Shown here piece after piece: positions 44,917 to 53,371 of a stretch of DNA of 64,000 nucleotides. Within the stretch, counting starts at the first letter, position 1, and each line of letters opens with the position of its first letter. Both the position numbers and the translations under genes were made by a program. The notes under the pieces were generated by a model, which worked only from the letters and a program-made list of their open reading frames with translations, had not been told where the DNA came from and made no database searches. This DNA is from Fastidiosipila sp. (GTDB taxonomy: Bacteria; Bacillota; Clostridia; Saccharofermentanales; DTU023): the NCBI GenBank assembly GCA_012511175.1, contig JAAZGO010000024.1, positions 36,238 to 100,237 of the forward strand, read 5' to 3'.

Positions 44917-45825
44917 CTAGCGCGAGTTCCAAATGTTAACTGTGGCATAGGCCCGCCAGGGTCGCCAAGTATCCGAAAGGATCCGGATTTCCTTCTGTGT
45001 CCTTGGCTCCAGCACTTTTTTGACGCCATAATCGGTCGAGGGGAAGGCATCCGGCCATTTGAGGGTCCGCATGGCCAGATAGTGGGCGGTCCAGGGACCG
45101 ACTCCCTTGACCTTCACCAGCGCCTTTATCCATTCTTCCGCTTCCTGGATCATCCCCGGATCAAAGAAGCCCGTCTGAATCTGTTCTGCCAGGGCATAGA
45201 TGGTCCGGGACCGCTGTCCCATCACCCCCAAAGGGCCCAGGGTATCAGCAACAGCGTCCTTCATGTCCAGAATTGAGCGAAAATGTGGAAATGTGTGTGC
45301 CAGACCGTCAATCCCCGTCTCCACCGGATCCCCGAAAGATGAAGCCAGGCGGGAGGCCAGGGTCCGGGCTGCCTTGACCGTGATTTGCTGGCCCAGGACG
45401 GCCCGCACACACATTTCGAAGACATCGTAGGTGCCGGGAACCCGGGTGCCGGGCACACAAAGGCCTTCCTTGATCTGGTTCATGGACCGGAGATGATCGT
45501 AGATGGGCAGAGGATCGCAGTCCAGATCGAACATCCGGCTGACTTTGCGTTCGATCTGCGGTAAAACCGGCCCGAGGCTTTGCGGCAGTGTAATCCTGAG
45601 AAGAGTTTCAGAAGGATGGTTGGTGACCCGGATCCAGCCGCTTTTTTCCTCTCCGTCCTCCGTCTCCTCCCGCACCACCCTCCAGTAGGCGTGGTCCCGG
45701 ATCAGTTCGACCCCATCGATGGCCCGCCCCTCAAAAAAGGCAATCAAGCGATCCCATTCGTAAGGCGGATGATAAGGCAAATCCCTGGTGAAGATTGATG
45801 GGCCCTCATCGGTCAAAGCAGCCAT
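44917..45825 (-). CDS. alkA: AlkA-like DNA-3-methyladenine glycosylase
   Basis: Base-excision glycosylase, 302 residues from ATG 45825 (GGGAGG upstream). The HhH-GPD motif is VKGVGPWTAHYLAMRTLKWPDAFPSTDYGVKKVL, with the catalytic Asp in STDYG. EMCVRAVLGQQITVKAARTLASRL is the preceding helix. The N-terminal ~120 residues match the AlkA N-terminal domain (RDLPYHPPYEWDRLIAFF). Confidence 0.92.
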   Translation of the reverse strand: MAALTDEGPSIFTRDLPYHPPYEWDRLIAFFEGRAIDGVELIRDHAYWRVVREETEDGEEKSGWIRVTNHPSETLLRITLPQSLGPVLPQIERKVSRMFDLDCDPLPIYDHLRSMNQIKEGLCVPGTRVPGTYDVFEMCVRAVLGQQITVKAARTLASRLASSFGDPVETGIDGLAHTFPHFRSILDMKDAVADTLGPLGVMGQRSRTIYALAEQIQTGFFDPGMIQEAEEWIKALVKVKGVGPWTAHYLAMRTLKWPDAFPSTDYGVKKVLEPRTQKEIRILSDTWRPWRAYATVNIWNSR

Positions 45826-46018
45826 GGTCCGGACCTCCCTGATTCCATTACACCATAAACTGCATTTGGCTTGCCTGCCCTTCTGTACCATATCCGCCCG
45901 ACTCAATTCCGCTTTCGTTGTCTAATCTGAATGGGTAATGCAATAAAATGGCTTTCTCCCCCGTTATTACTGGTGAGAGGGTTTTGGCAGGACAAAGGAA
46001 GACCACCCAAAAATCCCA

Positions 46019-46032
46019 GACGGTGCACCGTC
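46019..46032. promoter_or_regulatory. Palindrome upstream of ECF sigma gene
   Basis: GACGGTGCACCGTC, a 14-bp perfect palindrome, lies 18 bases before the likely sigma start. A possible regulatory site. Confidence 0.35.
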
Positions 46033-46049
46033 CGGGACAGAAAGTGACC

Positions 46050-46577
46050 ATGGAAGACCTTGACAAGCAAATCATGAAATTGGCCGGGGGTGATATGGAT
46101 GCCCTGGAAACGCTTTACGAAAGAACAAAGACTGCTGTTTACGGCTTCGCACTTTCGATTGTCAGACATCCTCAGGATGCTGAGGATGTCATGCAGGACA
46201 CCTACATCCGGGTTGTCCAGGGATCCGGCCGCTATCACTCCAAAGGCAAGCCCATGGCCTGGATATTGACTATTGTGAGAAATCTGGCCTTGGACAAGCT
46301 GAGAACCAGCCCCGACGCTGAGCTGCCCTTTGAAGATGAATGGGTTTCGGACTCCAAGGCGGATTTCACCGAGGCGGCCCTGGACAGAATGGTACTTCGG
46401 ACTGTCCTCAAGGAGTTGACCGAGGAAGAGCGCCAGATTGTTATCCTGCGCAGCATCGAAGGGCTGAAGCATCGTGAAATCGCAAAATTGCTGGCAATTC
46501 CCTTGGGAACAGCGCTTTCAAAATACCACCGGTCCCTGTCAAAACTCCGAACCATCTTGGAGGAGGAAGGAAAATGA
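46050..46577 (+). CDS. ECF-type RNA polymerase sigma factor
   Basis: 175 residues from ATG 46050; an ATG 102 bases upstream adds a tail with no sigma similarity and no ribosome site. Region 2 is QDAEDVMQDTYIRVVQ with AWILTIVRNLALDKLR; region 4 is LTEEERQIVILRSIEGLKHREIAKLLAIPLGTALSKYHRSLSKLR. Its stop overlaps the anti-sigma ATG (ATGA), the usual sigma/anti-sigma coupling. Target promoters unknown. Confidence 0.92.
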   Translation: MEDLDKQIMKLAGGDMDALETLYERTKTAVYGFALSIVRHPQDAEDVMQDTYIRVVQGSGRYHSKGKPMAWILTIVRNLALDKLRTSPDAELPFEDEWVSDSKADFTEAALDRMVLRTVLKELTEEERQIVILRSIEGLKHREIAKLLAIPLGTALSKYHRSLSKLRTILEEEGK

Positions 46578-48352
46578 AAGAAACCAATCAAATGATTGAG
46601 AACAGATTGAAACGCGCAGTCGAGTCATCCGTTCCCAATGTCTTGCCCAAACTCCTCAAACAAATCGAAAAACAGGAGGAGTTAAAGAAAATGAACAACC
46701 TTGATGAAAAAGATAAAGTCATCTCTTTAGAAACAAGAAAGAGCCGCCCGGCGCTCCGCTGGCAGCGCATCCTGGCGCCTGTCGCTGCAGCCATTATCCT
46801 TCTTTTAGGATCCTGGTTTGCCTACGCTGCCTATGCCACCCAAGCTGTGATTGCATTTGACGTCAATCCCAGCATCGAACTTTCAGTCAATCGAAACGAG
46901 AAAGTCTTGCAAGTCGATCCGCGAAATGAGGAAGGCAAATCGGTCATCGATGACATGAATCTGAAAGGTGTCGATCTGGATGTGGCGGTCAATGCCCTGA
47001 TCGGCTCCATGGTGAGGAAGGGCTACATCTCGGAAGTCAGGAATTCCATCCTGATTACCGTTGACAGCAAGAGCGCCGTGCAAGGCGACCGCCTGCAAAA
47101 ACGGCTTTCAGGCGAGGTCAGTGAACTTTTGAATGGCTATGCGCTCCAGGGAGCGGTCCTAAGCCAGACCTCGCGGGCAGATCGGCATTTTCGTGAACTG
47201 GCGGAAACGCATGGGATTTCCCCGGGCAAGGCTGCCCTGATCGAGCGGCTGATCAAGCAGAATCCGGCCATTCATTTTGCAGATGCCGCCAGGCTGTCCA
47301 TCAATGATATCAACCTGCTGATCAGTTCCCTCAAAGCGGCTCCGGAAGGGGTCAGTCTGACCGGCATGGCCAGCCGCAAAGAATACATCGGAGAGGAAAA
47401 AGCGAAATCCATTGCCTTTGAACATGCCGGTGTGACCGAACAGGATATCCGGCAGCTGGAGATTGAACTGGACTACGATGATGGCCGTATGATTTACGAG
47501 GTTGAATTCTACATCGGCCAGATCGAATACGACTACGAGATCGATGCGAAAAACGGCCGAATCCTGGAGTTCAAATCAAAAGATAAGGAAAACGCCGGCA
47601 CGCCTCCGGCACAAACGGATCAATACATTGGCCGGGGCAGGGCGGAGGAGATTGCCCTGAACCACGCGGGGCTCAGTCGGAACCAGGTGAGAAAGCTCGA
47701 AACAGAGATGGAGCGCGATAGGAACCGGATGACTTATGAAGTTGAATTCGAGCATGAAAACTACAAATACGAATATGAGATCGATGCAGAATCCGGCCGG
47801 ATCATTGAGGTCGAGATTGAAAAGATCAGAGCGGGAAATGGCCAATCCGGCGCAAGTCCTTCAACGCAAAGAACCACACAAAGAGAGGGCGAGCATATCG
47901 GAGCGACCCGGGCGGAGGAGATTGCCTTGAACCACGCGGGCCTCAACCGGAACCAGGTAAGAAAACTGGAAACGGAAATGGAACGGGAACAAAACCGCCT
48001 CTACTACGAGGTCGAATTTGAATACGGTGACAAAACGTACGAATATGAGATTGATGCTGTCACCGGCGCCATCGTTAAGGTTGAAATCGAGATGATCAAG
48101 CCAAAAAACAGCCACCCGGCGTCAAGCAGCCCGAACCAGGACCTCTTTATCGGCCACGGGGAAGCAGAGCGGATTGCCCTGAATCATGCCGGGCTGACGC
48201 GAAGCCAGGTCACCGGTTTCGAGATCGAATTCAAGGACAAGAAGTCTCCGCCATATTATGAGGTCGAATTCAAATATGGGGGCTACGAATACGAATATGA
48301 GATTCACGCCGCAAGCGGTAAGATCCTTGAATTCGAAAAAGAAATCGATTGA
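46574..48352 (+). CDS. RsgI-like anti-sigma factor with four PepSY domains
   Basis: 592-residue membrane protein. Cytoplasmic residues 1-62 would bind the sigma factor, then a membrane span at 65-87 (ILAPVAAAIILLLGSWFAYAAY). The extracellular core starts AVIAFDVNPSIEL, matching the RsgI middle domain, in which cleavage occurs at an Asn-Pro (here 98-99). Four PepSY domains follow (about 271-335, 351-414, 441-505, 525-588), separated by Ser/Gln-rich linkers. GGAGGAAGG precedes the ATG. The PepSY domains could sense peptides or protease activity at the surface. Confidence 0.88.
   Translation: MKETNQMIENRLKRAVESSVPNVLPKLLKQIEKQEELKKMNNLDEKDKVISLETRKSRPALRWQRILAPVAAAIILLLGSWFAYAAYATQAVIAFDVNPSIELSVNRNEKVLQVDPRNEEGKSVIDDMNLKGVDLDVAVNALIGSMVRKGYISEVRNSILITVDSKSAVQGDRLQKRLSGEVSELLNGYALQGAVLSQTSRADRHFRELAETHGISPGKAALIERLIKQNPAIHFADAARLSINDINLLISSLKAAPEGVSLTGMASRKEYIGEEKAKSIAFEHAGVTEQDIRQLEIELDYDDGRMIYEVEFYIGQIEYDYEIDAKNGRILEFKSKDKENAGTPPAQTDQYIGRGRAEEIALNHAGLSRNQVRKLETEMERDRNRMTYEVEFEHENYKYEYEIDAESGRIIEVEIEKIRAGNGQSGASPSTQRTTQREGEHIGATRAEEIALNHAGLNRNQVRKLETEMEREQNRLYYEVEFEYGDKTYEYEIDAVTGAIVKVEIEMIKPKNSHPASSSPNQDLFIGHGEAERIALNHAGLTRSQVTGFEIEFKDKKSPPYYEVEFKYGGYEYEYEIHAASGKILEFEKEID
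47624..48088 (+). repeat. Recently duplicated PepSY unit
   Basis: Repeats 2 (47624-47818) and 3 (47894-48088) of the anti-sigma gene share long nearly identical stretches at DNA level, such as GCGGAGGAGATTGCC. Repeats 1 and 4 are more diverged. Confidence 0.75.
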
Positions 48353-48374
48353 AAACCAAAACGAATGCTTATTG

Positions 48375-48402
48375 CAGAAGACCCGCCGCGGCGGGTCTTC
48401 TG
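48375..48402 (+). terminator. Terminator after anti-sigma gene
   Basis: 28-base perfect inverted repeat (AGAAGACCCGCC with GGCGGGTCTTCT), followed by TGTGTG; no U-run, but very stable. Confidence 0.7.
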
Positions 48403-48521
48403 TGTGAAGGACAGCCGCCTGTGGTAACGAGGGCGTCGGCGGGCCCTGCCAAAATAAGGATAATGGGCATGTGGAAACCCTTTTCGTTTCTACGGCAAGA
48501 ATAAGAATCAGGAGGTTCACC

Positions 48522-48749
48522 ATGGACATTTGGCTTAAAACATTAAAAACCGAAACACCCCAGGAGGGATTTGAACTGGCCATTACGCTGGCCCGCAAAG
48601 GCGTCGCATACACCCAGCCGGACGCTTCGATCCGCGACAGACTGCGCCCGGTATATTCCGAGGATGCCGACAGCCTGACGGCCGCCTCACAGGTCGTGGC
48701 CATCAACTTTCAGACGGTCGCAGCCGCCAACAATTACTGGAAAGAGTAA
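48522..48749 (+). CDS. Small unknown protein
   Basis: 75 residues from ATG 48522, preceded by AGGAGG. Soluble, no membrane segment; ends TVAAANNYWKE. No family recognised. Confidence 0.6.
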   Translation: MDIWLKTLKTETPQEGFELAITLARKGVAYTQPDASIRDRLRPVYSEDADSLTAASQVVAINFQTVAAANNYWKE

Positions 48750-48780
48750 GCCGGCGGGTTCGCCTATTTTCTCCAAAAGA

Positions 48781-48822
48781 CCAACCTTTCCGCTGGCCAC
48801 CTGCCGGCGGAAAGGTTTTGGA
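48781..48822. terminator. Bidirectional terminator
   Basis: CCAACCTTTCCGC pairs with GCGGAAAGGTTTTGG around a loop of 13 bases, between converging genes. Confidence 0.75.
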
Positions 48823-48841
48823 TTAAACTCATATTGATTCC

Positions 48842-49180
48842 CTAAATACTGACAACCTGATAACCGTCCAAAATAAAGGGCTTCATTCCCGCATGACCCA
48901 TCATGTCGGACAGAAAAGGAAGGCCCGCTTCCAGGCATTGCTCATAGACCCCCATGGCCTTTGAGCAGGCCAGGCAAATGCCGGCGATCAGACCCTGCTC
49001 TTTTACCTTCAAGTAGAGAGGGTTTTTTTCCGCTTCAAACACGGCCACCAGTTTGACCGAGGCTCCTTCGAAAATGACTCTGGCTTCCATGCCTTCCTCT
49101 GCAAGATCCAGTGCATTCATCAGGATATGCAAGAAGCACATCTTGTCGCCGGTCATGCCGTAAAACAAAAATTTCCTCAT
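48842..49180 (-). CDS. DsrE/F-like small protein
   Basis: 112 residues, DsrE-like fold: GMTGDKMCFLHILMNALDLAEEGMEARVIFEG, then GLIAGICLACSKAMGVYE with a CxxCS motif. Members handle sulfur transfer or redox. GGAGGAC precedes the ATG. Confidence 0.8.
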   Translation of the reverse strand: MRKFLFYGMTGDKMCFLHILMNALDLAEEGMEARVIFEGASVKLVAVFEAEKNPLYLKVKEQGLIAGICLACSKAMGVYEQCLEAGLPFLSDMMGHAGMKPFILDGYQVVSI

Positions 49181-49206
49181 CTTGTCCTCCTTTTCACCTG
49201 TTGGTC

Positions 49207-50964
49207 TTAAGCCAGTTCTTCAACCAGACCCTCAAATTCCTTGACAAAGGGTCCGAAAGAATCCATGCCCTCAAGCCAGGTCTCCTTTTGTGTCAGATCC
49301 AGGCCGGCAAGCTGGCCGATGGCTTCGACGGAGGAGACGGTGGTGGCCGTCAGCATTCGATCGTATTGCCCCATGAAAGCCGGCCCCTCCTGCACGGCTT
49401 TTTGGTAGAGGGCTGAGGCAAAGAGGGCACCGAAGGCATAGGGGAAATTGTAGAAGCTGAGTGAAGCCGAGTAATAGTGCGGCTTGCAAGCCCACATGTA
49501 GGGATGCAAGCTGTCTTCCTCCAGGCCGTCGCCATAGGCGGCAAGCTGGGTCTGATGCATGATGGCTTTGAGGTCCTCCGCCCTCAGGGTTTCCCGCTCA
49601 ACCCGTTCAAATACCTGCTTTTCAAACAAAAAGCGTGACAGGATGTCACAGATGACCTGACCGCTGTTCATGAGAAAACCGTCCAGCAGACCCAGCCTGA
49701 CTTGTGGGTCTTCACTTGCTTTCAGCGCCTCGAGCAGAAAGTGGGTTTCATTGAAGATGGAGGCTGTCTCGGCGACCGGCATGGAGTAGGACCGGTTGAG
49801 GGGCGCGTGATCCTCGATGCGGAAACCGTGATAGGCATGCCCCAATTCGTGCGCCAGGGTACTCACCGCGCTGAAGGATCCCTCAAAATTGGTCAGCACA
49901 CGGCTCTGTTTGATGGAGGCCAGGTTGGAGCAGAAGGCACCCCCGACCTTGTTCTCCCGGGGGAAGAAATCGATCCAGTTCTCCCGGTAGGCCCTGTCGA
50001 TGAGATCCGCAATGGGCGGGTGCAGTTTGCTGAAAGAAGAAACCAGCAGTTCCCTTGACTCTTCCATGGTGTAACCTTCAGGGAGTTTGCCCACGGGCGC
50101 GAAGAGATCAGCCCAGTTGAGGCGGTCTTGGCCGAACAAGCTGGCCTTGGCCCTAAAATAGCGGACGAAGACGTCTTTTTTCTCTGTCATTGCCCCGACC
50201 ATGGCATCCAGGGTTTCCCGGCTCATCCTGCTCTTAAACAGAGCTTCATCCAGAGGGCTTTCATGTCCCCGCCTGCGGCTGAGGTAGACAACCTGTCCCT
50301 TGATGGAACCGAGGGCAGCGGCCAGCGGTTTTTCAATCTTAGGGTAGAGCGCCAGCTCGGCCTCATAAGCTCTTTTGCGGACAGCGGGATCCGGGTCATA
50401 GGCCAGGTTGCGAAGTTCCGTCAGTGTTTTTTTCCCGTTCTCCCAGTCCATGCTGGCAGTGGAGGATAAATCACGAAAGAGATTGCCCCAGGCATCGACG
50501 CCATAAATGTTCAGACGGGCGATCAATTCCTCCAGCTGAGCATCCAGCAGATAAACAGCTTCCTTTTTGCTTTCAGCCAGGAAAAAGGCGTAGTGCCCCA
50601 GATCCTCCTCTTCCACGAGCCGGTCGATGTCGAGCCCCTCCACCAGCCGTTTGAAGCGTACATCAAAGCCCGCGAATTCCGCCATGATTCCCCGGAGCCT
50701 GTTCAGGAGGGCGGTCGTTTGACTGATGCTGGTGTCAGCCGATGAAACCAGTGAGAGATAAGCGGCCAGGTACCTGACTGTTTCATCCACGTGTTCGGCC
50801 AGCCGGATCCCCGCAGCCACCTGACCGACAGTTTCCCTTTCCGGTTCAAAGATTAAACGGCTCTTTTCAACCAGTTTCGTCAGTCTTCCGAAATCCTCTT
50901 CGATCCGCGGATCGTCCAGTCCCTGATAAAGCGGATTGAGATCCCATCTTCCTGCTTCCTTCAT
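49207..50964 (-). CDS. pepF: Oligoendopeptidase F-like M3 peptidase
   Basis: Zinc oligopeptidase, 585 residues. HELGHAYHG is the HExxH zinc site near residue 375, with the third ligand in AETASIFNETH. GGGGGAAA precedes the ATG. It degrades cytoplasmic oligopeptides. It is in the same direction as the following unknown protein and Pcm, a protein-quality cluster. Confidence 0.92.
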   Translation of the reverse strand: MKEAGRWDLNPLYQGLDDPRIEEDFGRLTKLVEKSRLIFEPERETVGQVAAGIRLAEHVDETVRYLAAYLSLVSSADTSISQTTALLNRLRGIMAEFAGFDVRFKRLVEGLDIDRLVEEEDLGHYAFFLAESKKEAVYLLDAQLEELIARLNIYGVDAWGNLFRDLSSTASMDWENGKKTLTELRNLAYDPDPAVRKRAYEAELALYPKIEKPLAAALGSIKGQVVYLSRRRGHESPLDEALFKSRMSRETLDAMVGAMTEKKDVFVRYFRAKASLFGQDRLNWADLFAPVGKLPEGYTMEESRELLVSSFSKLHPPIADLIDRAYRENWIDFFPRENKVGGAFCSNLASIKQSRVLTNFEGSFSAVSTLAHELGHAYHGFRIEDHAPLNRSYSMPVAETASIFNETHFLLEALKASEDPQVRLGLLDGFLMNSGQVICDILSRFLFEKQVFERVERETLRAEDLKAIMHQTQLAAYGDGLEEDSLHPYMWACKPHYYSASLSFYNFPYAFGALFASALYQKAVQEGPAFMGQYDRMLTATTVSSVEAIGQLAGLDLTQKETWLEGMDSFGPFVKEFEGLVEELA

Positions 50965-51007
50965 TTTTCCCCCTTTCGGTGCCCTGGTCTTCCCTGGTTT
51001 GTATCGT

Positions 51008-51505
51008 TCAATCAGAGCGGTTGAAATACTTGTAATAGAGGCTGACTTTCCGGCCCTCCAAAAAGACCTCTTCGCTTAACTGATCCCCGGTAAGGTAAAG
51101 CAGATGGTTTTCCCTGATGAAAAGATCAAAAAGCCGGTGAACAAAGGTGTGTTCTTCCAAAAAACATGAGGAAGACACTTCCAGCACCTGGCCGCGTCCC
51201 TGGCTGGGGTACTTCCAAAACTCCCTGACAGCGAGGGCTTTTTCCCTCGAGATCAGGATGTTCAAAAAATAAGCGTCTTCCCTCTCCAGCAGGTCATTGA
51301 GCTGCTCTGAGGAAAACTTGATCCCCTGTCGGTTAAGCGAAATCAGGTAACTGTATTCAAAGGATTCTTCATTGTCGATGTCGGTGATGTCATCGACCGC
51401 CCCCTCACCGAAAATTTCGCTCAGCTGATCGTAAAAACCGAAGACCGGATCGTAGAAATCCATGGCCTCCACGCGGCTGGCAACCGACCCCTCAGTCCCA
51501 GCCAT
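51008..51505 (-). CDS. Unknown acidic protein coupled to Pcm
   Basis: 165 residues from ATG 51505; an earlier in-frame start (51526) and a later ATG (51463) are possible. The start region overlaps the pcm stop by 14 bases. Acidic and aromatic-rich, with FEYSYLISLNRQGIKFSSEQLNDLLE and a C-terminal VSLYYKYFNRSD. No family recognised. Probably works with Pcm or PepF. Confidence 0.65.
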   Translation of the reverse strand: MAGTEGSVASRVEAMDFYDPVFGFYDQLSEIFGEGAVDDITDIDNEESFEYSYLISLNRQGIKFSSEQLNDLLEREDAYFLNILISREKALAVREFWKYPSQGRGQVLEVSSSCFLEEHTFVHRLFDLFIRENHLLYLTGDQLSEEVFLEGRKVSLYYKYFNRSD

Positions 51506-52076
51506 AAGGACCCACCATTTCCACAAATTTCACGTGACCCCATTTTTGTTCACTTAGCTGCCCCGCCTCATCTTTGGTAATGAGCAGCAGAACCTGCATG
51601 GCAGGCGGTCCTACCGGGACCACCATCCGGCCGCCGTTAGCGAGCTGATTGATCAGGGCTTGCGGTCTTTTGCCCGCGGCCGCCGTGATCATGATCCGGT
51701 CGAAGGGAGCCTCTTCCTCCCAGCCGGCGCTGCCGTCATCCACCTTGTAATGGATATTGCCGTAGCCCAGAGCCTCAAGCCTTTCCCTGGCTTTGCGGGA
51801 TAATTCACCGATTCTTTCGATGGTGTAGACCTGTTTGCAAAATTCAGCCAGCAAGGCGGTCTGGTAACCCGAACCTGTCCCGATCTCCAGCACTTTGCTG
51901 TCTTTTTCAGGAGCAAGAAGCCGGGTCATTTCAAGGACCAGGGATGGCTGTGAAATGGTCTGCCCGTATCCGATGGGCAAGGGGTGGTCATTTTTGGCGA
52001 AAGCTTTGTAACCGTCGTCCAGAAAGAGCGAGCGGTCAAGCTTCAGGTAGAAAGCTTCGAGCGCCTGTTCATTCAT
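51492..52076 (-). CDS. pcm: Protein-L-isoaspartate O-methyltransferase
   Basis: SAM-dependent repair of isoaspartyl residues, 194 residues. QTISQPSLVLEMTRLL, then the SAM motif VLEIGTGSGYQTALLAEF and DRIMITAAAGKRPQALINQL. GGGAGGA precedes the ATG. Confidence 0.92.
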   Translation of the reverse strand: MNEQALEAFYLKLDRSLFLDDGYKAFAKNDHPLPIGYGQTISQPSLVLEMTRLLAPEKDSKVLEIGTGSGYQTALLAEFCKQVYTIERIGELSRKARERLEALGYGNIHYKVDDGSAGWEEEAPFDRIMITAAAGKRPQALINQLANGGRMVVPVGPPAMQVLLLITKDEAGQLSEQKWGHVKFVEMVGPYGWD

Positions 52077-52096
52077 GGCAATCCTCCCGCCCTCTG

Positions 52097-52237
52097 TCAG
52101 TGATGTCTGAATGCGACAAAAAGGTAAACCAGGCCGATAAGAATGTAAAGCTCCGTCAGATGCGTGAAATAGTAGAGAATATAAGCGGCCCCCACAAGCA
52201 GGTAGGCGATATTCACTTTTTTCAGGATGGCTTTCAT
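52097..52237 (-). CDS. Small membrane protein, 46 residues
   Basis: A short gene not previously obvious: ATG at 52237 after AAAAGGAGAAAAC, 46 residues, starting MKAILKKVNIAYLLVGAAY and ending FVAFRHH. It has two hydrophobic segments (about 11-23 and 30-42). The ribosome site is strong and spacing ideal. It lies between the phosphatase and pcm genes, in the same direction. Function unknown. Confidence 0.65.
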   Translation of the reverse strand: MKAILKKVNIAYLLVGAAYILYYFTHLTELYILIGLVYLFVAFRHH

Positions 52238-52264
52238 GTTTTCTCCTTTTGTTTGGTCCATTCT

Positions 52265-53068
52265 TTATTCAAGATAGAGCTCTCTTAAGGTTTCCAGGTC
52301 GTCCGGACCAAGGCCCAGCCGGCTCTCTGCAAAAGCGTCAAAGGATGGATAGGTTCTGGCAGGGCCCATGGCTGCGTCCAGGTACTCTTCTTTGACCAGC
52401 ATCAGGCCCTTGATATGTTCCAAAATCTCAGGTTCCCGTATAAAGGACGCGACCGCCCGCATCTCCCTGTCAATTTCCTCTTCCCGGTGTTGATTGGACA
52501 TCAGGTAGTTTTCCATGGCATCTTCCATGGAAACACCAAGGGCCAACAGGATCATGGTGGCCAGAACGCCGGTGCGGTCCTTGCCCGCGGAACAGTGAAA
52601 GAGTACGGGGTTTTCACCGTTGCCGATCATCTCTTTCATGATGTCACCGAATACCCTGGCATTTTCGCCCATCTCCCGGTAAACCTGCTGCATGAAGCCC
52701 CTCAGAAAATCGAGTTCTCCGGGTGAAAGAGACCGCCCTCCCCTGAGGGCCAGGTCAACCATATCGCCCAACTCGAAACTTGCCGCCATGGTTCCGTTTT
52801 CAAAAGAATCCAGAACTGGCCGATGCCGGTACTGGACGTCAGCGGGCAGGGTATAGGGTTGGTTTTCAACCTCTTCGCTGGATCTCAGATCAAACACCAG
52901 GGAGATCCCAAGCGATTCCAGAATATCGGCAAGCACATCCTCCGGTTGGTCCAGATTTCCGCTGCGATAAAGAAGATCTCCTTTGACCCGCCTGCCGTCG
53001 TGGCCCACATAGCCGCCCAGGTCCCTCAAATTGACAATTTCGTTTCCGCTAAAACCTGCCTTACTCAT
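52265..53068 (-). CDS. Tyrosine-protein phosphatase
   Basis: Tyrosine/serine phosphatase of the Y_phosphatase3 group, 267 residues. The P-loop is FHCSAGKDRTGV with catalytic Cys; NLRDLGGYVGHDGRRVKGDLLYRSG near the N-terminus is the family hallmark. GGAGGGAAG precedes the ATG. Confidence 0.9.
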   Translation of the reverse strand: MSKAGFSGNEIVNLRDLGGYVGHDGRRVKGDLLYRSGNLDQPEDVLADILESLGISLVFDLRSSEEVENQPYTLPADVQYRHRPVLDSFENGTMAASFELGDMVDLALRGGRSLSPGELDFLRGFMQQVYREMGENARVFGDIMKEMIGNGENPVLFHCSAGKDRTGVLATMILLALGVSMEDAMENYLMSNQHREEEIDREMRAVASFIREPEILEHIKGLMLVKEEYLDAAMGPARTYPSFDAFAESRLGLGPDDLETLRELYLE

Positions 53069-53371
53069 CTTCCCTCCGCCTCTTGATACTTCTGGATCCG
53101 GCCGCCTTATCGGACGGGGCCTGATTCGCCTTTATCCTACCCATACTATCACGGAGGCTGGCGGCTCGGTCGCTATGACATATGAAGCTCAATACGCTGG
53201 CTGGACCAGGGAGGATTACCTACTAAAGAGATGCCAGCTGGGCTGAATGTCACGGGCCTTGGGCTGGTTTCCTCTTGATGGCTGCACCGATTCCGTCTTG
53301 ATGAATTCATTAAGCTTGGGGCAGCGTTCTATTCCATTGGCAGAGGCTGGATCCAAGGTGCGGCTTCCTGA
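53069..53371. other. Intergenic region, nothing recognised
   Basis: About 300 bases between the phosphatase and ion channel genes. No gene, hairpin with U-run or promoter stood out. Confidence 0.3.

Noticed and set aside
45903..46472. Minus-strand frame of 189 codons
   Set aside because: Antisense to the ECF sigma gene, which has clear regions 2 and 4.
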